From positions 44,383,317 through 44,447,316 of the forward strand of contig NC_090981.1 in assembly GCF_040807025.1 (NCBI RefSeq): a DNA stretch of 64,000 nucleotides. Reading direction: 5' to 3'. Origin of the DNA: Struthio camelus (taxonomy: Eukaryota > Chordata > Aves > Struthioniformes > Struthionidae). The translations under genes and the position numbers were made by a program. Shown here piece after piece: positions 37,901 to 46,719 of the stretch. The notes below the pieces were generated by a model. It ran no database searches. It was not told the DNA's origin and saw only the letters and a list, made by a program, of their open reading frames with translations. Every line of letters starts with the position of its first letter. Within the stretch, counting starts at the first letter, position 1.

Positions 37901-40900
37901 AGTTATTTACATACAAGGTTGAGCTATAAAGCAGTTACGTCCTGCCTACTGCTTTCTTAGAGACAGTGACGTTTTAGGAAGGTATTTTCCAGAGACGTTT
38001 CCAAAAAAAATCTCCAGGGTCATAGAAAATATTTTGTGCAGCCATTAAAAGAAAGTCCATTAAAACAAAGTATATCTCAGTACAGGAGTTTCAGGATCGC
38101 TGCCCAAAATAGCCTATGGTATTTTTAATATACACAAACCATAGGAAACTATCAAACTTGTCACAGCAAAGCACTCTTCCTTTTGGGAGACTTGAGCAGA
38201 AATGGTAAAAATCAAAGTGAAGAACAGCAGATTAAATTTTAAAAAGTGCATGCTTACATGAAATGAAGACTTCACAATGCTTCATCTCTTCCCTTCTAAA
38301 TTACTGCCCAAACAGTGTAGACAGGACGATTACATGCCTTCTGGCCATTTCACAGAGCAAAGGAATGTGCCTTGCTGAAGCTTCTTTTCATGAGGGCCTA
38401 CAACAGCTTAGTTTTCCATAAATTGTTTAATTACTTGACTACCAGCATTAGCCAGGCCATAAGGTTTGCAAATAACACGGTCAGTGATCTGTGAACAGCA
38501 AAGTCTACCAAAAACGCCCGAACAACTCTCATAGCAACATGAAGCATCAAAGCAGGCTGAGAGAGTGAAGCAGCGTGCCCTGCACAGCTCATGTCCGGAA
38601 GGGGTTAGGCTCCCAACGCTTGGACCTTTATATTTCAGGAAGGAAAAATCAAGCAAGCAAAGCACCCTGTTAGTGCACTGCTCCACAGAAATGAGAGGTG
38701 CCCAAGAGGGGTCCCAAGTGCTAGGAGCCCGTTGCTGAACCCCCCTGCTGCGATGCACACAGGCTTTGCAAAAGCCTCTTCAATCAGTTGCACGATTGCA
38801 GAATAGTTTGCTTGTCCCTGTGAAGTAACTAAATTCACTGACGCAGCTTTATTTTGTCTTTTATTAGTCTAAGCTGGCTTTTCAATGCTTCTTTCTTAAA
38901 TATTCAGACTGATCATGTGGCTTAAGCCAAGAGATTTTGTGACCAGCATACCAGTTAATTAACTGGCAAACTATTTTTAGGAATACACCTCACACTGTGT
39001 GAACTGTGAAAAAATAAAGCTGACTTCAGAGAAAAGTCACGCCAGCACAAACATTGCCTAACACTCCTTTCCAGTGAGGCTAACGCGCTCTAAGCTGAAT
39101 TTCTAAAATGCAGGGTTTGTGCCTGGCACAACGAGGCAGAACTATCGTAGAGTAGGAAGGAGTTCAAAACCTGAACGAGAAAGCAGCATCTAGGACAGTT
39201 ACACTGGGAGTGAAAACGCGGGCAAGCTACTGTCAAAGGCTGGCAGAGCAGAAGTAAAGCCCTTGGCTGAACTGAGGATAAGGATCTTTTGTCTTTATGC
39301 TCAAACTTTACTACGTGATGACTCAGCTCAGCATTAGAAAAACAAAGCCCATCACTGAAATTTCTAAACTAAAGGGGGGGAGGGGGGCTCCTCTCCTGAT
39401 GATTTTGGAAACTTCAAGACAATTGTTTAGTCTGACCTGAGTATCGCAGTGTTTCACATCACCCAGTTCTCAGCAGTACAGCTGCTCCCTAGTTCCTGGG
39501 CTCAGTACAGACTGTCTGGATTTGACAGCAGTATGAAATAGTCAGTCTGTCCCTCCTAGTGGTTAATTATATTTATCACTAAAAATAGCAAAAACAAAAA
39601 ACCCCTTTGAAATTTGTCTGCTACAGTTTTCAGAAGGCGGTCCTTGGTGAGGCTTGCTTTGCTAACTTAGAGAGCCTTTTAAATACCTGGCGTTTTCTCC
39701 CCGTTCATGAAACAGGGAACTCCACATGAGGGGCTTGGGCTGAACAGTTAAGGCTGTAAGACGCCTCCTCCAGCAGCTTCAGGTTCCTGTCGGCTGTCCT
39801 GTCATTTCGTATTTCACAATTTTCTTCTCCGCGGGTGGTTCTAGCTAATACTGCAGCCGCCTCTCTGCCCTTCACAGCAAAGAAGCTATGAAGTAGAGCA
39901 ACTGGAAGATGAAAGACAAGCCAGCAATGGCAAAGTCTGACAACTTAAGGCTATCACTTCCATCCAATGAGCAGATTTTCTCCAGTTTAGCTCTGATGTT
40001 CAAGACCAGACTGGAGAGGCAGAATGATATAATGAAGCAACAGGGCGCATCGCCACAGATAGAAAGAATCTAGAACGTGGTGTTAAAGGAATACAATTGC
40101 TTAAATCCATAAAATACAGGAGTGAAGAAGCAGTTAAAACTAAATCTCCATATATATTGATTTAAAATCATGCAGCTGGAACTGCTGCTTCAGTTTTGAA
40201 TAAACTGACAGCTCTAAACCATTTTGTAGACATATTTTGTCTTGAAAAGTCATTTTTGGAACTGAGTTGAAGCACACTTCAAGGGGAAGAAAGATACTAA
40301 CACCTTCACACAAACGGACAAAGCCAGGGAACTGGAAGGAAAGGTTAACTATTTCTTGCCTCATCATATTAAACAAAATAAACAAACAAAAACAAAAACC
40401 CAGAAAAGTTCTAATTGCCCAAAGCTTTGCTGAAGACCTTCCAGTGTCAGCACAGCCAACTTCACACATTTCCAGCTTGTCAGATTCAAAGCGGAACCAG
40501 TTGATAAGTTCCTATTGCTTATTTTTCTGTTCAGACTTGTGAAACAGCATTACGACTACTCAAGAAATATCTTGAAAAATATTTCTGAAACACTATTCTG
40601 CCAAAGCGTAATAAAAAAAGAGAGAAAAACATGCAAATTAGGTCTTTCAGAAAAAGTAAACTAAATTTTAACAGGATCTGTTGTTAAACAGATGATACAT
40701 TTTGATCAGTTTTAGTGGACAGAAAGAGAAACTGAAAACTTGCCGCTTTCAGACTGCAAACTCTTCTATATTTGTAAATATCTGAGCATTACTAACTGCA
40801 AAGATCAGCCCTAGCGTAGTTATGACTAACTACATCGATAACAAGATGACTAGGTGTGCCAGGACTCCCTTGGAAACACAGAGCCAGCTTCCCACAACAA

Positions 40901-43900
40901 ACGTCCCTGTAAACAGTACAGCCCTTGCAGCACAAAGCGCTTGCTGGTCTGTCACTCCAGTAACCTCACACTGCAGCATAACACAGCCTTGAGACACCAC
41001 CTACTAGCACTTTAAACAGGAAAAGGCTTTCGATCCGTTGGGAGCGCAGACGCAATAGCATGCATTCAAAATAGCAGAGATTCAATGATTTTATTTTAAG
41101 CGAAGGGGCCTACACCAGAGAGGTCCGTTTCCAACTGCAGCACTCAATTCAACGACTTCCTTGAAAAACAAGGATATTCTCAATGCTAGCGCTGAAGCCT
41201 GTGTCTTGGGTGACCTGAACGATGCAGTAGGTCAAACTAAGTAATCAGAATGGTCCATCAGGCCCCAACAACCTAGGAAGCCAGGCACTTAACACGTCAA
41301 ACTGCGTTACAGCCCCATAGGGCCGGGAAAGAAACAGAAGTGCCTTTAAGTCACATACGAGAAGATCCTTGGAAGTAACCTGAAGTTGAAGCGTCTTCAC
41401 AGGGCTACACCGAGAACATCGTTTGACTCCAGCACGCATTTTGGACAACAGCGGCCACCAGCGCCAGAGGAGACCTCCAGCTCACGCTGCAGCCGCAGCT
41501 AACGCTCTCATTCGATCACTGCCCTTGCAAGGGCACGTCTCGCGCTGGCAGCTACGAGCACATGCTTTCCACTGCACGCCCCAGCAAGGAAAAAGGCCAC
41601 CCTACAACACCTCCACTTGCCAAAAAGCAGCAACACGATCTTAATCCATTCCCAGAGACGCACTCCCTTGCCTGTAAAGGGAATACGAGTCTCGTCCTTA
41701 CGCAGCCTTCACTCTGCGGCTGTGGAGCGATGGGTATTTCAGCCGGCTCTTTAAAACCACAGTGCAACCAAGTGACAATCACCACGGGACATGAGAAGTA
41801 AAGGCGGAAAAATTAAGCAGCAACAGGCATGAGAAAGAGCATCTTCTGCCTCTCATGTCTTCCCAGAGAGAGGATTACTCAGAAATCGGCCTAACAGAGC
41901 AAGTGCCAAATGATACCGCACTTAATGTGATCTCACTGTCGGCTGGTTGCTTTCACCTCCCTTTCGAATCGCTTGTGAATACATCAGCAAATTTTTTCCA
42001 AATACGACAAAGAGATGAGGGCCTCCAAAATATTAAGTTCTTACAATTTTCATGAAGACAGGCAAGTGGGTTACCAGAGGAAAACGATCTCTTAACCTCA
42101 GACAAAGAAAAAGCTGCAACACAAGTGCACTATTAGAAAAGAAACAGACACAAAGCTGTAGAAAACCAGGCTTTGCTAATTCAATCGCTCAGACAACCAT
42201 TTGTTGTAAAATAAAACCTCTACGGTTTTGCAAACTAGGAAAAAAGCCCCTTCTCATCCTGTTTTTCCTAAGTGTATTTAAGAGCCTTTTAGGACACGAC
42301 GATATTGCAGATCAGACCTCAGATAACTAGTTTCATCTTAAATCATGATTGACAGAGGCAGGGGACAGGGGGATGCAGAAAGACAACTGTGACAGTGGTT
42401 AAAACCCATAACTAATCTTCTCACTTTTTTTTTTTTTTTTAAAAAAAAACCTGACTGGTTCAGGTCAGGTGTGATGACCCAGGCCCTCTGCCGCAGGAAG
42501 GCCACCCGCAGCAGGTGGCCCTCGGGAGCACAGCGGCGAGCGAGCAGGCTCCGGGGACGGCCGCCGGCGCCACGGCCGGTCCCGCCACGCGCGTGGGGCT
42601 GCCGCACGAACGCCCCATGCGCGCCCCGGCATGGTGCGGGGACAAGGGGAGAGCACGTGCGAGAAGAGCCCCCTGCTGAAGCCTCTGCTTCTTTCCCTTC
42701 CCCCAAAAGTCGTAAGACTGGCCTAAGCCTTTATTTTAAATATAGCTTTTTTATTTTCTGTAAACTCTCGGAGTTAGAGGCCTGGGTATAAAATAAATAT
42801 CTGATATCTAAATATACTTGTAGCACATCTTACTGAATTTATCACATGAAATAATTTCTTGGTGCTGAATGGTATTAAAGAAAGCACTCAAGATTTGCCA
42901 GGCCTACAACATTAGCTTTGGGCTGTTTCTTGACTTTAATAATTATCAGTTGTGGCTGAAAAACACATCTTCACAAACGACCCAGCTACAACACATCGCC
43001 ACCTAAAACCTAAATGTTAAATATTTAAATTACATGTGTTTAATTCTGGAAAAAACATTCATTGTAATAAAGATTTTCCGCAACAGCTGCTTTTCTTAAC
43101 CATGATCTCAACTTTATTCTCATGAGAATAACTACAGAAGAAAAGCCAAATGTAAAATCCTGTTTCCTGTCAATTTAAGCAGATGTTTTCATGTAATCAA
43201 AAGCAAACCCCTATTGTGGGGGCCAAAACTAGACTATACCCTCACTGCACTCTGAAAGAGAGTCTATCAAAGAAAGATTAGAAAAAGAAATATATTACAG
43301 CAGAGAAACCTAAAAATTGCAATTCTCTTTAACATAAGTTTGGATATTGCCTGACACAAACCAGTTGCAGAACTAAAGTTTATAAATGGCCAAGTATCTT
43401 GAGAGCAAGCTCCCAGGGTCTACTTGGCAAGGATGCAAGTTGCATAGTAATGTTAATTAAAATTATTTTTAATAATTTTCAAGTGCAAAATCAGCAGAAC
43501 TGAAGTACACTGGAGTCTGGCAGATTGCCACTGTATCCTTTAACAACAGGAATTTATTCTGAGGAGTCTGAATGCATTTATTCAGGCAGCCATCATCAAG
43601 TGGATGTTTAGCACGGTTTGATCCAAAAACAAAAAAACCCAACTCATCTACTTCTCACCAGGAAAATTTGCTGGCATTAAGAATGGGGAAAACGGATAGC
43701 CAAGTCATTAACTCACAACATCACTTTGGTCTCAGCCACAGACATCTAGTATGATAACTGCACTTTTACAACTCACAAAGACAACACCAAAATTCTCAGG
43801 GAGTTCTAGGAAAGCAGATCTAGAGAAACAAAGAAAGGCAAAGATGTGCAGGACATAAGTACCTCATACTAAAAAACCATGGGACGCCAAATTTATATAT

Positions 43901-46334
43901 ATCTAAATAGCAGATAGTATTTTTTTTTAGGGAAAAAGGAGGGATACAGCACCAGTATTTTTCAGGACTCATAGTATATAGTTCATCCTTCCTCGAGCAC
44001 ATCTCCTCCATGTCTGAAGGCACGATTAACTTAGTCTGGAGAACATTTAAAGAGAGGTCAAATTTTTTCTTCTTTTTCTAGCTTGATTAACATTCCCTAT
44101 AAAACGTTTGAGGAAGTTGGCTTGACAGAGAAAGAAGAACGTCTATCCCCTTTTTTGTGTATACATTGGAAGAAATCATATTAAACAAGCAACCTCACCC
44201 ATCAAGGGTTGAGATTCATCTACCTGTGAAAGCAAGGATCGTTCTTCCTTTAAAAAAAGTTCAATTGCTGAAACATTACTGAAACACAGTTTATGTCAGT
44301 TATCTTAGCCTAGAGAAAGGTCATCCGCAGTAAGAGTCTGCTGGTATAACTCCAGCAATATGCCATATTTGGCATAGATAAGTCTTGCATCAAAAAATAA
44401 TGCTTGAGTCAGCAGAATACATTTCCTCAGGGTATTCCATAATTTTGGCATAACGACTGCATCTGCTTTAGGGCTTTTGCTTAGACTCCAACAGCACCAC
44501 GGACTTTAGTTTATTTCCAGACTCTTAAGTGACGCATCAGTACCAACGTAACATTACTACTAGATACTACTACACAAGACAGTAACAGCAGTTGTTGAAA
44601 TGCTTCAAAGTTTGGTCATGCGAAAACCACCCCATTCACCATGGGTCTCAGCAAAAAAGCAGTTCAGGTGCCGTGAACAGCCACGGCCAAACAGTGCCTA
44701 CCAACAACACTTCTGTTATTTCCACACTATGGAACAGAGATTGAGATGGTCTAAAACTTGTTTCACTTGCTTCCAAAATACATATGAAGAAGCAGCCAAG
44801 GAGATCCCTTTCTTTAACAGGAATATTAGCCAGTGTTGTTACTGTTTTCACCCGGGACCATCTACAGCTGTTGGATGAGGTGCAGAGGAGCGTGCACAGG
44901 AGCACAGCGCGGGGCACGCACAGAAATCCTTCCAGCCCACTGAGAAAAAAAACGCAGCTGCAGGAGCAAACCTAGCCTGGGATTTCATGCTTCAAGAAAG
45001 ATCTGACCTTTTTCCAGATGGCGCACACAAAGATAAGAGAATAACCAGAAGCTGAGGTGAGCAGAGTGACCAGTGAGGGAACACCAACAAAATTAGGACC
45101 GTTCAGGTCTTTAAACCTGTAAGTGAGCAAGAATAAGCTCTCTGGATGGTCCGTTCCAGACAGGACTGGTAGCAACGGGCTCCTGTTGCAGAAACAGAGA
45201 TTGTGGAAAACGAAGTACAAGAATGAAGTGCCTGAGGAGATGCAGTCTAACAACAGGCTGGACAGACCACTGGCAGGAAGGCAAGTCCCTCCTTGGAGGG
45301 CAAGGACACAACAGGTCTGGACGGGACCCTGAGGGATCACCTCTCTCCAGTTCCACACCACTCGCCCATCACAGCTGCCGCAGTAAAGGAAACAAGTATT
45401 TCCGCAAGATGCGGCGAATGGATTTATCAGCTCCTCGATGCCGAAAGGCGGAAGTCCCAAACCGCCCTGTGCTGCCTCCCTCACCCCGCGCTTCGCTTCA
45501 TCGCTTGCTTCCTGCGCCAGCACCCAGCACTTGCTGAACCTTTCCGCAAGCCAAATTTACGTGAGCTCGTGAAAGGGTCTGTCCAGCACCAGAGCCAGGG
45601 TGGCGCCAAGCCGCCAGGAGCTGGAAGACAGAAATAAGACCGTTCCCTTTCTCTTATATTATGGGGCCTCATTTCCCCACCATCAGGCATCAACGGCAGT
45701 CATATAACCACTCTTTCAGTTGGGTGTGCGTCAGGCGACCTGGCTTCTGTGTCCCCTTCAGGCATTAGTCTTAGTATTAGAGGTCTTGGGAAAGGTTTTC
45801 CCCCTCAGCACCCGTTTCCTCCCTCGGATCCCGCTGCCCGGCTCCTCTCTAAGGCGTGCACAAGCGGGACGAGGCTCGGCAGCACCCCGGCAGCACCCCG
45901 GCCGCGGGGCCACCCGCGCCGGGCGCTTGGCACAAGGAAGAAACGCCAGGTTTCTCCCCCGGCGCTACAGAGGCGCCGCTGCAAACCAGCCCTCGGAGCG
46001 CCAGCTCCTGCGCAAGCGGCGGACCCCGCCGCGGAAACGACCCCGCTCCTGACAGGCTCCAGCGAGGTGGCCGCGCTCCTCGGAGCCCGCAGGAGCCGCA
46101 GCTCTGGGCGCGCTCCGCCCGCCCGGCCGGACGCGGCGGCCGAGGGGCTCCGGCCGGCTCTGCGCCTCCGCCCCGCCGCGCTCCCGCGGCCGCCAAGGAG
46201 CGGCGCAGCCCGGCCCGGCCCGGCCCGGCCGCACCTGCCGCGCTGCCCTCGGCTCGCCCCGCGCCGGACCCCGCCGGGAGGAGCCGCCCCGCGCCCCGCG
46301 CCCCTACCTGGCCGGCGCAGCAGGGCGCCGACAT
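10776..46334 (-). CDS. SERINC5: SERINC5, complete gene in 12 coding exons, 462 aa
   Basis: Serine incorporator 5 is a ten-helix membrane protein of the plasma membrane. Mammalian SERINC5 is reported to scramble phospholipids and, when packed into retrovirus particles, to lower their infectivity. Coding exons on the minus strand, 5' to 3': 46308-46334, 32949-33116, 25404-25582, 25041-25123, 21643-21736, 19838-20049, 18859-18954, 15765-15891, 14953-15019, 12060-12099, 11237-11384, 10776-10923. Every junction is GT-AG and all phases agree; the total of 1389 nt gives 462 codons plus TGA, matching the roughly 461-residue long human isoform. Visible features are a Cys-rich N-terminus, about ten hydrophobic helices, the family block [13 protein letters not shown] (residues 260-272), an N-I-T glycosylation site at Asn294, a Cys-rich cytoplasmic loop RCCFCC (354-359) and the C-terminus [10 protein letters not shown]. 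The start ATG has G at -3. No frameshift or internal stop is present. Confidence 0.96.
10924..12059 (-). other. SERINC5: SERINC5 introns 11 and 10 (either side of exon 11)
   Basis: Intron 11 (10924-11236, 313 nt) has a long T-rich acceptor tract. Intron 10 is 11385-12059 (675 nt). Exon 11 lies between them at 11237-11384. Apart from the splice signals I see nothing in either intron. Confidence 0.75.
11237..11384 (-). CDS. SERINC5: SERINC5 coding exon 11 (residues 365-414)
   Basis: It encodes the acidic end of the cytoplasmic loop ([12 protein letters not shown]), the conserved VIYDEKK motif (about 379-385), and helix 9 ([20 protein letters not shown]). The acceptor is CTTACAG and the donor GTAAGT. 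In-frame reading through the donor gives Gln and then TAA at once, so retention of the next intron would end the protein at HWFQ. Confidence 0.97.
12060..12099 (-). CDS. SERINC5: SERINC5 coding exon 10, micro-exon (residues 352-365)
   Basis: This 40-nt exon encodes [13 protein letters not shown] and the first base of Val365. It follows TTTCACAG and has donor GTAATT. RCCFC matches the Cys-rich loop (ARCCFCF) of human SERINC5. It is too short to be found as an open frame and was located by the phase gap between exons 9 and 11. Skipping it would shift the frame. Confidence 0.92.
12100..14952 (-). other. SERINC5: SERINC5 intron 9
   Basis: This 2.9-kb intron contains a perfect 11-bp tandem duplication (GACGCTGAAAG twice, 13329-13350) and T/A runs near 12673-12687 and 13079-13087. 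No extra exon or RNA gene is recognised. Confidence 0.7.
14953..15019 (-). CDS. SERINC5: SERINC5 coding exon 9 (residues 329-351)
   Basis: It reads (C)[20 protein letters not shown] followed by TE, between a CTCCTAG acceptor and a GTGAGT donor. It is the first part of the long cytoplasmic loop between helices 8 and 9. The LTSTTR and YAAPE blocks agree with human SERINC5. Length is 67 nt. Confidence 0.95.
15020..15764 (-). other. SERINC5: SERINC5 intron 8
   Basis: A 745-nt intron bounded by the exon 9 acceptor and the exon 8 donor. Nothing further is recognised. Confidence 0.75.
15765..15891 (-). CDS. SERINC5: SERINC5 coding exon 8 (residues 287-329)
   Basis: It reads (I)[17 protein letters not shown] and then [20 protein letters not shown], ending ILYS(C). 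Asn294 in N-I-T matches the position of the glycosylation site described for human SERINC5. Helix 8 starts about residue 312. The acceptor is a run of 15 T followed by GTGAAG, which has A rather than a pyrimidine at -3. The donor is GTAAGT. Confidence 0.95.
15892..18858 (-). other. SERINC5: SERINC5 intron 7
   Basis: A 3.0-kb intron. The 15-A run at 15898-15912 forms the polypyrimidine tract of the exon 8 acceptor on the minus strand. A CT-rich/poly(T) low-complexity tract lies at 17557-17597. No coding block is recognised. Confidence 0.7.
17557..17597. repeat. CT-rich/poly(T) low-complexity tract
   Basis: A pyrimidine run (TTTTTTCTTTCTTTCTTTTC and then mostly T) in SERINC5 intron 7. Confidence 0.85.
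18859..18954 (-). CDS. SERINC5: SERINC5 coding exon 7 (residues 255-287)
   Basis: It encodes [20 protein letters not shown] and then [11 protein letters not shown]. This is the most recognisable SERINC family signature and helix 7. The acceptor is TTCTAAAG and the donor A|GTAAGT. Length is 96 nt. Confidence 0.97.
18955..19837 (-). other. SERINC5: SERINC5 intron 6
   Basis: An 883-nt intron. Open frames crossing it are extensions of exons 6 and 7 into the intron. Nothing else is recognised. Confidence 0.75.
19838..20049 (-). CDS. SERINC5: SERINC5 coding exon 6 (residues 184-255)
   Basis: This 212-nt exon follows CTCCCCAG and encodes [10 protein letters not shown], helix 5 (about 196-218), the loop RSEGCMYNK, and helix 6 (about 230-250) containing [12 protein letters not shown]. 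The donor is GTGAGT. The Arg codon at 255 is split 1+2. Confidence 0.97.
20050..21642 (-). other. SERINC5: SERINC5 intron 5
   Basis: A 1.6-kb intron with an A-rich tract at 20101-20126 near the exon 6 acceptor. Nothing else is recognised. Confidence 0.75.
21643..21736 (-). CDS. SERINC5: SERINC5 coding exon 5 (residues 153-184)
   Basis: It reads (A)[19 protein letters not shown] and then [11 protein letters not shown](W), the fourth membrane helix followed by the highly conserved [11 protein letters not shown] block that all vertebrate SERINCs carry in some form. The acceptor is CTTGCAG and the donor GTATGT. Length is 94 nt. Confidence 0.97.
23092..23106. repeat. Homopolymer of 15 G
   Basis: An uninterrupted G run in SERINC5 intron 4. 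Run length is a likely site of sequencing error or polymorphism. Confidence 0.9.
23744..23791. repeat. Perfect 24-bp tandem duplication
   Basis: The 24-bp unit that starts GCAGAAGAAAGAGACT and ends CCACGTCA occurs twice, head to tail and without mismatch, at 23744-23767 and 23768-23791 in SERINC5 intron 4. The absence of divergence suggests a recent duplication. Confidence 0.95.
25041..25123 (-). CDS. SERINC5: SERINC5 coding exon 4 (residues 125-153)
   Basis: It encodes [20 protein letters not shown] plus DQDTFLN, the third membrane helix and the conserved FFIPD turn. The acceptor is AATCCAG. The donor G|GTACAA departs from consensus at +4 to +6. At 83 nt, skipping this exon would shift the frame. 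Confidence 0.96.
25404..25582 (-). CDS. SERINC5: SERINC5 coding exon 3 (residues 66-125)
   Basis: It follows a CTTTTCAG acceptor and reads [17 protein letters not shown]... to ...CRAYVHNG, with donor GTAAGT. It contains the family motif [18 protein letters not shown] (residues 85-102), the second membrane helix, and the NNSKSC loop. The Gly codon at 125 is split 2+1. Confidence 0.97.
25583..32948 (-). other. SERINC5: SERINC5 intron 2
   Basis: A 7.4-kb intron. Its contents include a locally GC-rich stretch around 28310-28450, a TG-rich microsatellite at 29275-29310 and a CT run at 29528-29541. Open frames here have no recognisable product. Intron 3 (25124-25403, 280 nt) lies just to the left and is featureless. 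Confidence 0.7.
29275..29310. repeat. (TG)n microsatellite with GC interruptions
   Basis: An imperfect run of GT units containing two GCG interruptions, located in SERINC5 intron 2. Confidence 0.92.
32949..33116 (-). CDS. SERINC5: SERINC5 coding exon 2 (residues 10-65)
   Basis: It starts after TTTCCAG with [17 protein letters not shown] and ends ...NEMKVH before the consensus donor GTAAGTAAG. It encodes the Cys-rich N-terminal segment and the first membrane helix (about residues 38-57, [15 protein letters not shown]). Length is 168 nt, phase 0 at both ends, so skipping it would keep the frame but delete helix 1. Confidence 0.96.
33914..34001. repeat. Alternating purine-pyrimidine (CA/TA) tract
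   Basis: A mixture of TG, TA and CA dinucleotide runs, with CACACACACA near 33986-33996 and ATATATACACACACATATATA near 33940. It is a degenerate microsatellite. Confidence 0.85.
34130..34330. other. GC-rich intronic block with perfect palindrome and hairpin
   Basis: This locally GC-rich segment of intron 1 contains an 18-bp perfect palindrome CCGCAGGGGCCCCTGCGG (34188-34205) and a hairpin with a 9-bp stem, GGGCAGAGC and GCTCTGCCC around a CGCA loop (34266-34287). Splice-like signals on the + strand (TTTCCTCAG and GAGGTGAGG) are present, but I cannot show an exon. Confidence 0.5.
35253..35264. repeat. Homopolymer of 12 G
   Basis: An uninterrupted G run in SERINC5 intron 1. Confidence 0.9.
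37266..37311. repeat. Polypurine (A-rich, AAAAAG/AAAG) tract
   Basis: About 45 bases of A and G almost without interruption, in SERINC5 intron 1. The unit AAAAAG recurs imperfectly. Confidence 0.85.
42470..42660. promoter_or_regulatory. Compact intronic CpG island
   Basis: This block of about 190 bp inside intron 1 carries more than 20 CpG dinucleotides (for example CGGCCGCCGGCGCC and CGCCACGCGCGTGG), whereas its flanks are AT-rich with almost none. It is bordered on the left by T16A9 (42425-42449). It could be an alternative promoter, an enhancer or a GC-rich insertion. The sequence alone does not decide. Confidence 0.5.
45878..45899. repeat. 11-bp tandem duplication in the CpG island
   Basis: GGCAGCACCCC occurs twice head to tail, a minor tandem duplication inside the GC-rich block next to exon 1. 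Confidence 0.9.
46209..46230. repeat. (CCCGG)n tandem repeat in SERINC5 intron 1
   Basis: Four to five CCCGG units lie about 80 nt inside intron 1. On the sense (minus) strand they form repeated GGG runs with short spacers, able in principle to form a G-quadruplex. Confidence 0.85.
46308..46334 (-). CDS. SERINC5: SERINC5 coding exon 1 (residues 1-9)
   Basis: The exon reads MSAPCCAGQ from an ATG complementing 46332-46334, followed by a CAG|GTAGGG donor. It closely matches the MSAQCCAGQ start of human SERINC5. It lies in a CpG island, as expected for a first exon. The start context GCCGGCATGT has G at -3 but T at +4. The phase-0 junction joins directly to exon 2, 13.2 kb away. Confidence 0.93.
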
Positions 46335-46373
46335 GCCGGCGGCGCAGCCTCGCTCGCTCGCTCCCTCCCTCCC

Positions 46374-46391
46374 TCACAGCGGCAGCCCCAT
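46374..46391 (-). promoter_or_regulatory. SERINC5: Candidate upstream ORF in SERINC5 leader (5 codons)
   Basis: The minus strand reads ATG GGG CTG CCG CTG TGA, ending 39 nt before the SERINC5 start codon. The ATG has C at -3 and G at +4, so it is weak to moderate. It matters only if transcription starts above 46391, which I infer but cannot see. Confidence 0.4.
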
Positions 46392-46512
46392 GCGGACCGG
46401 GCTGGGCCGGGCCGGACCCGCCTCGGCAGCGCGCAGGGCACCGCCGCCGCGGGCGGGGCAGCGCCGCCCCCCGCCCGGCCCCTGCGCGGGGCTTCCGCTG
46501 TCGTCAGCCCGC

Positions 46513-46550
46513 GCGGCGGCGGCGGCGCTGCTGCTGCTGCTGCTGCTGCT
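46513..46550. repeat. Triplet repeat: (CGG)n followed by (GCT)8
   Basis: The + strand has about five CGG units running directly into eight GCT units (46527-46550). On the SERINC5 sense strand this reads (AGC)8 then GCC repeats, about 180-220 nt upstream of the start codon. It lies in the promoter or the 5' UTR, depending on the start site. Confidence 0.9.
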
Positions 46551-46719
46551 TCCCGGCCGGCACCCGCGGGGCCGGGGCCGGGCGGCCCCCGGGGCGAGGC
46601 GTCGGTGGGGCGGCCCGGGCGCCGCGCCGGGCGGGAGCGGAGGGTCTCGGCGCCGTCCTTAGCTGGGGGGCTGCGAGGGAGGACGGGGAGCGCCGCCCGG
46701 CAGGAAGCGGGGCTCGCTG

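Larger units (their letters stand above)
33117..46307 (-). other. SERINC5: SERINC5 intron 1
   Basis: At 13.2 kb this is the largest intron. It includes an alternating CA/TA tract at 33914-34001, a GC-rich block with palindromes at 34130-34330, a 12-G run at 35253-35264, a polypurine tract at 37266-37311, a compact CpG island at 42470-42660 and, beside exon 1, the promoter CpG island. No coding exon of a nested gene is recognised. Confidence 0.7.

Noticed and set aside
44972-45523. 183-codon minus-strand open frame in SERINC5 intron 1
   Set aside because: The length is notable, but the translation matches no family I know, has no conserved motif and no suitable splice context. Most likely a chance frame.
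46308-46377. Minus-strand frame that appears to begin at 46377, overlapping the SERINC5 start
   Set aside because: The first codon is GTG, not ATG, so it is not a credible upstream ORF in a vertebrate mRNA.
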